A stretch of DNA of 64,000 nt from Atrichornis clamosus (taxonomy: Eukaryota > Chordata > Aves > Passeriformes > Menuridae): positions 124,001 to 188,000 of the forward strand of contig WBMZ01009447.1 in NCBI GenBank assembly GCA_013400975.1, read 5' to 3'. Shown piece by piece: positions 23,744 to 35,885 of the stretch. Within the stretch, counting starts at the first letter, position 1. The number at the start of each line of letters is the position of its first letter. The translations under genes were made by a program, and so were the position numbers. A model generated the notes under the pieces. That model made no database searches, was not told the origin of the DNA, and saw only the letters and a program-made list of their open reading frames with translations.

Positions 23744-24060
23744 GTACTAATGGATGACATTGCTCCGTCCTTAGTTAAGGCTTCCCTAAAGATTTCCCAG
23801 GACCATCAGTACAGAGGCTACACGGGTTCCAGACCATAGGCAGCCACACGGTGCCATCAACACTCAGGTACCTTCTCGGAGAATGAAGCAAGAGACTTCT
23901 GTGCCAAGAGTCAACCATACAGTATAAATAACTGCCTGTCCCACAGCAACCAGAGATTTTTCTCCTCTCTGCCTCCTCTGCTCTACAACTGCCAACTACA
24001 TTTTTCTCTCAACTCATGTAATAAAGTGGCATAAGTGTTCTTGCCATCTCTATACATATC
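23744..24060 (+). mobile_element. Possible ERV LTR (TATA box and polyadenylation signal)
   Basis: A GC-richer block holds TATAAATA at 23923-23930. About 95 bp downstream is AATAAA at 24020-24025, followed by a GT-containing stretch (AGTGGCATAAGTGTTC). A pyrimidine-rich CTCCTCTCTGCCTCCTCTGC lies between them. This spacing is that of the R region of a retroviral LTR. Neither end nor a target duplication can be fixed, and I do not recognise the family. A fortuitous promoter/poly(A) pairing is the alternative. Confidence 0.4.
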
Positions 24061-26225
24061 TTAAAGCTTGCTACTCTTATTCCGGACTTCAAGAAGAACT
24101 TAGATACTTCAAAGTTTGCCTGCTTTTTTTCCCAATTATATGCAGATGTTCTAGTGAGGATTATTACTTTTCCTTGCAAGCTTTGCCAGAACCAGTTGCA
24201 TAACCTGATATGTCAGTTGCTCCAAGGGACTAGAAAAGAAAGATCAGTGACAGAAAGGGCACGCTGCCAGGCAGAGCAGATCTCCATCACATATTATACT
24301 GTAGAGAGAAATTTAATGGATGAAGGTTGCTTGAGAGGGAGAGTGGACTAAATAGTTAATATTTGCAAATATTTTTGTGTACATCAGACTTAAGAATTGA
24401 GCCATTTCATGTAGGAAAACAGACTGCTTCTATGGGATTAGGATCTTATAAGAGATTGGAGAAGAACATGTAGTGACCAGTGAAGGAAATGAAATATTTA
24501 AGTAAAGAACGAGAATTCTGCTTCTACAAAGGACTTCCTTTGTGACGCTAACAAAGTGTTCCATTTTTTAAATAGAAAGTTTTTAGGAAGGGTCCCTAAC
24601 TATTTATTTGTTGTTTCTGGGTTCCACATATTCTTCATTCATGCAAATTAAATTGTGGGAATGTGTGTTTTGAATATATCTGGTACTAATACAGACTCAA
24701 AGAAAGAAAAATTCAGTATGCTCCTACATGAAGTAGGATGTCAAAATACTCTACCCCTCAATTCATTTGAATAAAGAGAGTATTGTGCAGGGAAATTAAT
24801 TTCTGCAAAGTGCTTATATACTGTAGAAAATAAATAATCCTGTCTACTGAATGTGTTGAATAATCATGCAGAATAAAGGCATCATCCATTTTCAACACTA
24901 AGAATAAACCAATATAGACAATAGCTGTTAGGAAATATCATCTCTTCTGTGCACTGTGACTGTAAAACTTTCTCAGTTTTACAGATCACCATGCAATTCT
25001 GCATGAAATATGTATCTAGAAGTCATATTAATGACTGCACAGGCAATCTGATTTGTGAGGCCTGTCAGATTTTGACTTCTGGACTTTTCAATTTTCATTA
25101 CTGTCCTGCCTAATTTTGCAAGTTCTAAAGGATTTTGTTTTCACCAGGGGTTGCTGATTTGTTTTGCTTTATTTTTCATTGGGAATTTAATTCACATTAA
25201 AAAAAAAAAGTCTTTTATGGGCTGATATCTGGTGGCGTTGAACATTGCATTATTGACAAGTGCTAGAAGCAATTCTGCATGTTTCCATGCTGATTTCCTT
25301 TAGCATATAGTACTCTCTTTACTCCACTGAACAAAAACGTCAGATCTGTGTTTGGGCTTTTAGGCAGAAAGATGAATGAAAGATTAAATTAATGAAAGAT
25401 TATCAAATCCCAGGTACAAGAGGCAATGAATGATTCTTTAAATGTCTACTTGATGTTCACATGAACATTCCAGGGAAATATGTTAGCAGTTCAGCAGCCA
25501 CTACCTAGCTGTGTAAGTAACAGCTCTTGAAAGATGAGCACCTGTCCTTCAAAGAGCAGATGATGTTTTCTCTAAATTGATCTTTTATCTGGTGGCCTTT
25601 ACAAATCTAAGGCTAGAGATATATTAGACTGAACTGACTGTCAATAAGAAATAAGATTTAAAATCAAGAGTAGCTAAGGGTTACTCCTGTTTACATGCCA
25701 TGCTAAGGTTCTATAATTCTTAATATGACTATTAGAAAATATAACAATATATTTATGTGACCTCTCACCTCTATAAAATATTCTGTGGTATATTTTTGCC
25801 CTATGATTGCATGATGCCAGCTAGGAAAGGAGAAATCAATGGCAGTGCTCAGTAAATACTGATATATACTATACAAAAATAGAGCACCAGCTATTTCTCA
25901 CAGAAGCTCAGGGATCACTCCACATGTCAGGCATGTGCTTTGCAGCCCTCCTTCAAGAGAGTCCACTATTTCTACATTCATGGACAGCAACTTTCCATCA
26001 GAGACTCCATAAAAAGGTTTGAAAAGAGGTCAGAAGAAGGAAGGAATGTGTGGGAGTCAGAGAAACGGACAAAGAGAAGACAGAGAAATACAAAAATTAA
26101 CTGGAATAAAATAATGAATGAATAAATTTTGCTTTATTGTTAAATACTTCTAAATCCATAGAAGTGAGAACAGTAATGGCTTTTCTACAAATAAACTGAA
26201 GGAACTACATTTGAAAGTAAATAGG
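24061..26225. other. AT-rich unique DNA
   Basis: No repeat or exon was recognised. Open frames are at most 65 codons. A11 lies near 25199. Confidence 0.5.
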
Positions 26226-26599
26226 CTGGGGGTGGGACAGCTGACCTAGAGTGAACAAAGAAATATTTCATACTCTATGATGTCATGCTTAGCAAGAACA
26301 GCTTAGAGAAAAGAGACGGAAAGAGAGACATTCGTGGCTGTGGTGTTTGTCTTCCCAATAAATTCTTACACATGCTGAGGCCCTGCTCTCTGGGAAGTGG
26401 AGGGACATCTGTCTGCTGGTGTGACACAGTGAATTAATTCCTCTGTTTTATTTGCTAGCATACACAGTTTCTACCTTCTTTCTATAAGACTGTATACATG
26501 AGTCTTCCTTCCTTCTATTTTCTCCCTATTCCATGGGAGGTGGGATTGATCAAGACATAGGGTGGGTGTTTGGCTGCTGACTAAGGTCAAACCATCACA
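26226..26599 (+). mobile_element. Degraded ERV LTR fragment, related to the solo LTR at 869
   Basis: Blocks run in the order of the same avian LTR family: GGGACAGCTGACC, CTATGATGTCATGCTTAGC, GTGTTTGTCTTCCCAA, GAGGCCCTGCTCTCTGG, GTGAATTAATTCCTCTG, TCCATGGGAGGTGGGATTGA and an end near GGTCAAACCATCACA at 26599. The U3 TATA box that should follow TTAGC is lost (CAAGAACAGC instead). The first third of the LTR is missing, and no internal retroviral sequence follows. Substitutions and gaps show it is old. Confidence 0.7.
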
Positions 26600-28793
26600 G
26601 AAACTTTAAAACAAATCTTTTTCCTTCTGAAGTTGCAACCTTCCCTATCACAGGGAGCAAGTACGAGACCTTGAAAGGTTTCATTAACCAGTAGTAGATA
26701 TTTAGACTATGAATCTTAATGCTAAATTATCAAAGATCTAACGAACATAACTAAATCCTGTGTCACTCAGAAAACTAGTGCAGGTTCAGTGTGTTTCTCT
26801 ACATAGTGCCAACACTGAGTATATAGTTGAGACAGTACACTAACCTCTGCAAAAGGCATTCTGCTTGACGTTCTGTTGTATTCCCAGACACACTAACACT
26901 GTTATTGTTGAATATGTCCTGCTGCAAGTCTTAAAAATATTCACGATATTTTAAATCTCTGGATGGTACAAGTTGGAAGGTTATTAAACCTTCTGAAAGG
27001 CCAAAATTGTACAGACTTTTCCAGTGGAATTGGCCCATAATAGGAAATATTTAGATTTAAGATATTTTTTGAAATATATTTCTTTTAACTCATGTAAGTG
27101 ACATTGTACAGGGTGGTGTTATTCACAGATATTACTCATTTCCAGACAGAAACCCCTCCCCTCAAAATTCTAAGAAATTACAAACTACAATATAATTATT
27201 TCAACTTATTTATTCAGTTCAAAAAAGAAAACTCAGAAACTGAATCTACTGGAATTGTTTTTAGCAACATATCCCATTGATCATGATATTTAAATAACTT
27301 AAAACCTGAGCCCTACGAAATAGTTTTTCATCAATGATATCTAGAGAGATTTTTGTCTCTGGATCATGCTAGGTACCTGTGAAATCTCAGCTGGTCCCTC
27401 TGTAGACATGGGGAGAGAAGTAGGTAATGTGTTATGTATAGATTTCCTATGTTCTCTTTTAAAAAGCTAGAAAATGTAGTTCTGCTAATATTCATATATA
27501 AAATAAAAGCCCACACACATTTTATAAACTTTTATCTTGTTTGTTGCACTGTAAAAGTCTTATATCACTTATGCATGGCACAGAAATGCATTGCTGAAAG
27601 CTTAGGAGCTAGAAAAAAATACACAATAGCTTGTCCTACAACCGTTGTGGACTCTTTAACAATAAAATCTGCCATAGACAGTAGATAACACACTACATTA
27701 GCTGGCTTTTATACTTGTGGTAAATATATTTTATTACATCTCTAACACTGCAGCAAGATAAGTCATAATGAATCCATCAGTATATTAACTCCCTCACACA
27801 CACAAATCAAAACACTTCCTTTCTCTGTCACTTTTCCCTTCCTCAAATATAAACAAACACAACTCATATTATTACCAGAATCACCATCAATTTAAGCAAA
27901 ATGTCATGCTTGAAAAGGCATGCTGTGATCAGAATTGCAGAGATTTTTCTTTTTTTTTAATTCTAACTGTAGGTAATTCAATTACTTAAGACTTCACCAC
28001 CTACCTTTCAATAAATTTTTGAACTCCATTAAACTTTTTAACACTCAGTTTGCATTTGTGGATTAAAAAGATCCTATCCTCTCTCCTGCCAGTGAAGCTG
28101 TGTCATTTTTATCATTAAATCAGTAAGTTAAATCAGCCCATGTCACCTCTCTGCCCTAGCTAGAAAACTTCAAGACAAGGTTTGGGCACATCTTGGTTGT
28201 CTATGAAATCATCAGCTGCTCCTATTAAGCATATCCAGAATGGCTGATTTCAAAGGTAACAGCTTAGAAGCATGGTATAGCTAAATCTTTCTATTTGGTG
28301 AGAAGACTAAAGAGTGGGCTCTGATACAGTTTGTTTTGCTAACACATATGGATATAGCCTAGGTTTCTTTCTTCTATTTCTTGACACCAAACAACCTCTC
28401 TTATATAGGAGGAAAATCTCTTTCCTACGCAATATACTGAAAGGCCGTTTGCAAAACTCCCTTCAAACAAAATCTCTAAGGCTTTATTAGGTAACTTGCA
28501 TTTAAGATTGCAAGAGGTGCTATGAGAGACACGAGGTAGCGGCATCTTTGTTCTACTGCTCTTTCTGAGTAAGGACTGATTAGTTTTCCCTGCAGCGGCA
28601 GGTGAGGAGTTGGGCAGAACATGTCTATTGGGAACTAGTGTGATGATCCTAGGCCAGGACATCATTGGTGTCTTTAGTGTGTGTGCTTCACTAGTTAGAG
28701 ATGCTCAGAGAATCTATGAAATTAAAACTGCAAGTGGGAGTTGGGTATTTTTGGGGGGGATGTTGCTTATTTTGTTGGCTTTCAACTGAGAAG
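26600..28793. other. AT-rich unique DNA
   Basis: Open frames reach 108 codons (28339-28665 minus) without a recognisable domain. Nothing else was identified before the CR1 breakpoint. Confidence 0.45.
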
Positions 28794-29322
28794 TACCTCG
28801 AGTACTGTGTCCAGTTCTGGGCCCCTGAATTCAAGAAGGACAATGAGGTACTGGAGCAGGCCCAGAGAAGGGCAATGAAGCTGGGGAAGGGTCTGGAGCA
28901 CAAGTCCTGTGAGGAGTGGCTCAGGGAGCTGGGTTTGTTTAGCCTGGTGAAAAGGAGGCTCAGGGCAGACCTTATCAGTCTCTACAACTGCCTGAAAGGA
29001 GGATGTAGCCGGGTGAGGGTTGTCCTCTTCTCCCAGGCAACCAGTGACAGGAGGAGAGGACGTAGCCTGAAGCTGCACCAGGGGAGGTTTAGGTTGGATA
29101 ATAGGAGGAATTTCTTCACAGAATGGGTGATTAGAGTTTGGAATGGACTGCCCTGGGAGGTGGTGAAGTTCCAATTCCTGGTGTTTAAGAAAAGCCTGGA
29201 TGGCACTCAGTGCNAAAAGCCTGGACTCAGTGCCATGGTCTAGTTGATGAGGCGGTGTTTGATCATAGGTTGGACTCAGTGATCCCAGAGGTCTTTTCCA
29301 ACCTAATTGTGGGATTCTTTGA
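28794..29322 (+). mobile_element. CR1 LINE, 5'-truncated, with readable ORF2 C-terminus
   Basis: Starting at [14 protein letters not shown] (28797), the plus frame reads the C-terminal end of CR1 ORF2 without a stop for about 145 codons. Landmarks are [51 protein letters not shown] and [10 protein letters not shown]. The 3' tail follows: AGGTTGGACTCAGTGATCCC, AGAGGTCTTTTCCAACCTAA, GTGGGATTC. The catalytic reverse-transcriptase core and the endonuclease are absent, so it cannot move. Its open frame and close match to the family suggest a younger insertion than the other CR1 copies here. It has one N base at 29214 next to a short duplication. Confidence 0.93.
29190..29233. repeat. Imperfect tandem duplication around an N base
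   Basis: AAAAGCCTGGA...CTCAGTGC (29190-29213) is repeated as AAAAGCCTGGACTCAGTGC (29215-29233), with the N at 29214 exactly between the copies. The CR1 family has this segment once. The pattern suggests two contig or read ends that should have been merged, rather than a biological repeat. Confidence 0.75.
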
Positions 29323-32300
29323 GAATTAAGAGTTAAGATCATGTGCTCCAGAAGTCAGTAAGAATTGAAAAAAGTGTTTGTGGATATTCAAACATCAGAA
29401 ATAAATTATGGAAATATATTCTGTTCTCAAATCATCTCAAATATGTCATATTTTTTATTTGAGGATTATGTAATGAACAGGTATGTGCTACAGTCAAAAG
29501 GGTAGCTATCTAGAGACAGCACAGAGTAGAACTTGTTAAGCAGGTTATGTATGAGATGACTCCTTTCAGTGGAGAAACAAAGTTACTTATCTCTTCACCA
29601 TTTACAAATAACCTTTTAAATCACGAATGAGTAATGTATACATTCCTTGCCTACCTACAGACATAAATCAGGACACTATTCACTACACAGAAAAGAATGC
29701 AGGAAGAACCCACACCATCTCATGTGCTGAATTACTCCATTGCAATGTGTTTATCACTTGTCTCAGAATTTAACTTTGGTTTACCAGAGTTTGCTTGCAG
29801 TTGTCAGAAGATAGACCTATGGAGCTAAGTTCTTCAAAGCAAAATGGCATATTATGGGTAAAATAGACATAAGATATGCTATTTACAGAAAAATATATAT
29901 TTGTCTGAGCACTTCAAATTCTGGAAAACAGGTCAAAAATTGCAGAGAATATAACATAAGCAGGCAAAGTTTCAGGCATTCTTCTTCCTTTTTCTTGAAG
30001 ATACTGCTGAAGATTTTTCTAGCAAAGGTCTCTTTTGAATTACTTTTTTTTTCTTTTTTTTTTTTTTATCAAGACAGACGTGGAAGGAAGCATTTGCTTT
30101 CACTTCTCTTTCTCTTACAGGTTGCTGGGTGCTCTTCATTCTGATGAAGTGTTGTATTAGTTTTACTTCAGATGTCTCAAAAATTATAGCACAAAATGGG
30201 AGAATAATCCCCAATATTCTCCAATAGAAGGAATGCAGTATAACATATGAAAAAAGAAGGATGCTCAGACTCAACCACATATGAGCAGTTTTGTCAGTAA
30301 CAACAACCGAAGAGACCAGCAGTTCACAGCTCTGAAGTCTGTTTATTCCAAGACTTTGCACTTGCTTTTCAAACGCAAATAATGCAGTCTGCAGTTAATA
30401 TTAAAGGGCCTTTTTTGCTCCAAGGTATGGTGACAGTTCGATCCTCAAGGTGTGCCAGGCTGATTAGGGAAATCTTTTATCCATCTGTGGTTTTGAAGGT
30501 ATTTCTGTTACATTCATTGTTTGATAGAGAAAGTAAAAGAAGATTCTGCATGTGTAGATGCCAATAGAAGTGTGCTTTCCAACACTTCAGTTTTTCTCCT
30601 GATATTTCACCAGTTACAGTTTTATAGCATTTAACTCTCATTCATATCCCCATACTGCAAATTTTGTCTGCTTATTTTTCTAGAATCTTTTCAACCCTTG
30701 TCTGGATCAAAATCATGGCATGTGTATGCTAGTTAAAGATGCTCAGGCTCTCAGGTGACTTCAGGAGGTTATCTCTTTAACCTCTATGCTTGTATGAAGC
30801 TTTATCTCTTCCCTGTTAGGTGTTGGAAAATGTATGCCAGGTCTGTTCCATTGTTTATTCATGTTATCCTCGACCATGAAAATTTTCTTCTGTTATCTGA
30901 ATGTTTCTGATATCCCATATCTTGCTGTCCCTTTCTAAAGGCTCTGCAATATGACTTCTTATTACCTGATGCATGTACATCATATAGGTTTTTTCCATAC
31001 AGCCATTTAGTAGGGGAGAACAGCAGCAGGTTGCTTAACTGATGCATGAACTGTTCAATTATATGACATGAGCACTCAGATCACACAAACTCCATTATCT
31101 CTATAAAAAGCTGCATGATTTGTCTTGGATAAAAGATCTGTCTCTACACCCCAGAACATACCCATTTTTCTTGAATTCTGGCAGAGCTTCAGTTCCGAGG
31201 AATAAAATTCAGTGATTTCAGATAGAAAACTTGATCTGGATTGTCACTGTATTTTATTACTGTTGCTGCTGCTAAGTCTCCCTTTTAATTAGTCTAGTAC
31301 AGTTTTGAGGTCATCTTCACCATTCTTCCTTTCTGTGAGTCTTATCTGTATTCTGTACATCACAGTAAAAAGCAGATGCAAACACAAATGAAAGATGACC
31401 CTTCTGAAATTTCCCTTTAAAAAGGGGTGGAACCCACCTTTGATGATTTATTAGCACAAACATTTGCAGGTTGTGGCTGTATTGCAGGTTGTTCACTGTG
31501 TTCAGTATAGAAAAATCCTTATCAGTACCTATGCCTGCCTCATGGAATTTTTGTGAGTGAGATGCAATTGACAGACTTGCTACATTTGCCTCCATGTTGA
31601 GATAAAAACCTCAAGTAAATATTTCAAGAAATCCTTGTGTGAAACACTATAGTATTTTAAATTCTCTTTTGCAATATAAAAATCCCTGAATTGATAGATG
31701 GCTATCATCTGAAACAGACTATTGATAGAATTTGACTCTCTGGGGTGATAAGTAAACCGTAAATTATTGAAAAGTGTTTTTCATTTATTTCTGAAGGGGA
31801 AAGAGCCAAAGTCGATGTATATGAGTTGCAAAATTTTGTGATATAGGGGAAGAAATCAAGAAATTTTGGGGAGAGTTCAAAAGATTTTAACTGGACATCC
31901 CTTATGATCTCCATTTCTGAAGCTCTGTTTATAATAGAAAATCAGATATTTTATCTTTCATTTCTTCCAGGTACAACAAATGAATTTTCATAAATGTTAA
32001 TCTTCCTGTGAAATAGCTGAAATAATATTGGTGTTAAAACATAAAATAAATACAGAAAAAGAAAAAAATTGTTTTCTCTATATTTGTCTTCAACAGAAGT
32101 TTCCATCTTTACTGGAAATTTACTAAAGTGTGATGTCTAGGCATACATTAGAAAATGACTCTGAATGTATACAAAACATTGTGAAATTACACATTTTCCA
32201 AGCCAGAGTCAGAAAATATAAGACTAACTGAATTATCTTTCTAGCACACCAGAGTTTAATAGAATAGTGTCTTGGAAGAGGAGAAAAAAAACAAGTTAAA

Positions 32301-33398
32301 ATCTAGATGCAAGTATTTAGCTTTATGCTTTGTCTTCATCACTCCAAATTGTAGTATTCCAAAAATGAATTCCCTTTCAGGAGTACATTAAATAACTCAT
32401 CATCACTTGTATATTTTTCAAAAGAATTGAACATACATACAAATTAACCATTTATGCATCTGGCTGGCATCAGAAATAATTTAAAATAAAATATATCCAT
32501 TTTTATTTTTATCATTTCCTTAATTTACAGAACTTCACTAAGATTCACAATATAGACAACAGAGGAAAACTCCAATAGAAAATTCAGGTAATTTACATAT
32601 ATATTTTCAGTAATTCTTTTATAATCTATGAAGGTAGTTACAGTGAACTGCTATAGATAATTTCCCCATAATTTTCTTCCTCCTACATCATGCATTTATA
32701 ATTGTTTTCATTTTCCATATCATGTGTGCTGGTGTCTTTCTGCTCCTCCTCCTTCCTGCATGGAGAGTGAGAGAGAAAAGAATATATTAAATCAAATGTA
32801 GAGGTAGTTCTCATTTTGGTGGTTAAGGCTTTTTATTAAAAAAAAGAAAGAAAAGGAAAAAAAAATTCAAATGTGAACTCAAAATACTTGGATTCATTTA
32901 ATCTCCTCAATTGAGCTCAAATTCTTATTCCAAGCTAAAACCAGCCTCACACCTACCCAAGAATACTATGGTAAACATTAGGTTCTTGAGTGGTGAGTAG
33001 GAGTGGACAAAGCTGTAGTTGGATTTCTGTCCTGCTCCTCTCACACACCTCTTGATAAGAAGATATAAGAATATGTATACACTCAAATCCTGCTCTTTAA
33101 TATGATTGTCCCAGCTCCTCCTCTTGTCCCTCTCTGCTGTACCCACACTCAGTTTTCAAGTTCCCCAGGAAGCCCAGGTTTTGTGCATTCTATTTATTCT
33201 CAGTGATAGGTATCCCACATGGATCATGTTGCCTGAAAGCTTTTTTACCTGCAATGCAAGGATAGAATTTGCATTACTGTAAAGGAAACGACCTGTGGGA
33301 CACCCAATCTACCTATATTTTTATTTGCCACAATCTCTACAGTCAAGGTATTGTATTGATCACAAATGTTTAATGTATTCATTTAACAGTTAAACACA
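29323..33398. other. AT-rich unique DNA
   Basis: It contains T14 at 30054-30067 and T9 at 30044-30052. Open frames are at most 129 codons (29972-30361 minus, running through the poly-T as a lysine tract), with no recognisable domain. Confidence 0.45.
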
Positions 33399-33719
33399 TC
33401 AGGTATTTTTTTTTTCTTCTCCATAATTGATCTCCAGGTTCCCAGCAAACCACTTTTGGAGGCAGATCCTTCTGTTGATAGAGGCAGTCTTTGATTGAAA
33501 AAATGAAATGGCCTTTCTCAAGACCATCTTAAAGTAATGGTTCCCAACATATCCCACATATTCATCACTGGTCATCCAAGAAATACGATGAAAATCAGTA
33601 GTTTTAGACAGTGGATTGTGTATTTCATTGCAATACTGTTGGACCTGATGTGAAGCATAGCAAGTTATGGAACTAGTCACAGCTTCACACAAGCCAATAG
33701 AGCTCCAGCCAAGATACAT
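33399..33719 (-). other. Unassigned open reading frame, 106 codons
   Basis: The frame starts with a hydrophobic segment (MYLGWSSIGL...) and has a mixed, protein-like composition with CYASHQVQQYC, RISWMTSDEYVGYVG and RRICLQKWFAGNLEINYG. It ends in an EEKKN tail made by an A run. I recognise no family. The frame is open seven codons further upstream to an AG that could be read as a splice acceptor, but the preceding sequence is A-rich rather than pyrimidine-rich, which argues against a real exon. Chance is the default explanation. Confidence 0.12.
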
Positions 33720-33738
33720 AAGAAGTAAAGCACTAAAA

Positions 33739-33862
33739 GTTTATTGTATTTATTTTATTTTATTTTTATTTCTTTTTTTTAAATTCAATTTTATTTTATG
33801 TTCTCAAATAGCTTTCTCTTAAAGGAGAACAAACAAACAAACAAACAAACAAGCAAACAAGA
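33739..33862. repeat. TTTTA-rich and CAAA simple repeats
   Basis: A TTTTA/TTTA-rich run (33739-33798) is followed, after a short unique gap, by a CAAA run with two CAAG variants (about 33826-33862). It is low complexity, and no retroposon body is attached. Confidence 0.8.
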
Positions 33863-35483
33863 AAAAACCAACCAGAATATATGTAGCTGGAGAGGAATGG
33901 TGTTTTGATGTTAGTCCCATATACCATAGTTATCAGACACATTCAAGTGGCCCTCCGATGTGTATTTCTAATAAACCATAGCACAGTTAATACAGCTAAT
34001 GAGTGGCAAAGCTGGGGGACTAGAAATGGTGTTCAGTTCACTGTACATAGGTTAACAAAGCAAATCAAAAAGTGCTAACAGGAGAAGAATAGGCTCTTAG
34101 GTGTTTATGAAGTGACTCACAATGGGTTTTACCTTTGTCAAATACCTTCATCAAAATTAATTTGATAAAAAAGTGTGTCTATCAAATTTCTATTATCTTT
34201 TATGCATGTACTATAAAAACTTGCATAAAAGAAAAAAAATTGTGAAGGGAAAAGCTGCTTATTTTACAGACAAATAAGTTATGAAAAAAACCTTCAAGTC
34301 AAGAATTATAAATGGTGGGTAGAAGAGGTGAGAAGAGTGTAAACAAGCTGTAGATAGAGAAAAGATCACATATTTCTACTACATTCAAAACAAGGCTGTT
34401 CCCTACAACAATCAGTGCCATTTTGCATCTCTTTGTTGAAGATGACCAGGTTCTATTAAGAAAAATTGTGAAATTGTGCAGTACTAATGCAGATACTTTC
34501 ATACTTTGCTAAATTATTTGTATGTCAAGTCTAATGAAACTTCTGATAAAATTCCACTTCTCCATTTAGGAGCCAGTCAGCAAAACCACAGCTATTTCCA
34601 GTCTCTTTATGGGATTACACAGTAGTTTCTGATCAAGACAATGAGGCCTGATGTTATTCTCACCAATTTATAGCAGTCACTATCCCAAGAGGAGGTTAAA
34701 TAAGGAGGTAATGATCTGGGAGTTCAAGTTTGCTAGTTCAAATTTCAGTAAGCAAGATATGTAGCCTCCCTGTGCTTGCATATAGGTACACTTCCACAAT
34801 GATTTTCAGGAAAAAGAAAGTTAAAAGCATCTTTATTCAACTTTGCCTAGATGGCAGATTCTTTGTGCTGTTCCAAATCTGCCAGTGTGTATGCTGGACA
34901 CTACCGCAAGGTGCTGGTAAGCACTCTGGTATATGTCCAACACATTTCTGTGTGTTTTCATCACACTGCCAAGTAAAGTTTGACCATTATCATAAAGAAA
35001 ATAAAGGCCTGTTCCATCGCTCTTCCTGCTAAAAAAGAAGGTGAGGCCTTAGAGTACACTGAAATTATAAAATTCTTCTACCTCTCAAGTGTGTTGTCTG
35101 AATCACCATGTCACACAGAGAACAAAAATAATTGAAGCAGCCTCTGGAAGACAAAACCAGAATGACTAAAATGAAAGAAGCATCTCCGTATACACAAACA
35201 GAGATATGTACCATACAACTGTTGTTACTACACTCAAGCATAGCTACAAAACCAGGACATGTCACAGTGATTGTTTCAAGGGATTAAGTCAGTCAATTAT
35301 GCTGTCTTCTTTCCTTTTCTAGAATAAAATTACAGGATTTATTATGAAATATGAGAGTCTTACAGAATTGTCAAATATTTATCACTGACACAATGTAGTT
35401 TAATTCTTCATTTCATGGTGCATGTGCCAGCAAACACACTACCCAAAGCCACTTTATATAATCATTTAAAATAAAAGAAAAGA
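33863..35483. other. Unique DNA
   Basis: Nothing recognised. A 100-codon open frame (34730-35032 plus) has several cysteines but no identifiable domain. Confidence 0.45.
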
Positions 35484-35885
35484 ATGAGGAGACTAATCTT
35501 CCTTCCTTGTAAAGACAAGCTCAGTGAAAATCTTGAATATAAATTCAGTTATATCATTATCAAAGATAAGGAAGGCATAAATAAAGATCATAAGCTGCAC
35601 TGGGAATTGCATACTTATTTTGTAAAAATTAATGAAGGAAAATGTGAGAATAATGGTATGTATCACAAAGACATGAGAGAAGCATATGTGAGTGTAAAGA
35701 TCACAGGAAATGACCTCAAGTATGCAGCAAAAAATGGACAGTTTATCTGTGCTGAAAGACATATATACTTAATTATCACACAAATAAACTCAGAAAAACC
35801 TCATCACCATTTATTGGTACGCATTACAACCTGTAGTCACTACTTCTGCTTCAGAAAGGATTCTCATTTTATTTCGAAAGTGTAG
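35484..35885 (+). other. Unassigned open reading frame, 133 codons
   Basis: One of the longer frames in the window outside the CR1 copies. The product is lysine-, histidine- and isoleucine-rich, reflecting AT-rich codons, with no signal peptide, membrane segment or recognised motif. An 89-codon frame overlaps it on the other strand. No Kozak-like start, splice signals or neighbouring exons support it, so it is probably chance. Confidence 0.1.

Noticed and set aside
29972..30361. 129-codon minus-strand frame
   Set aside because: It ends in a lysine run made by a poly-T tract and has no recognisable domain.
35484..35885. 133-codon plus-strand frame as a gene
   Set aside because: Composition follows AT-rich codons, no domain, an overlapping antisense frame and no splice or promoter context. 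Listed only as an unassigned frame.
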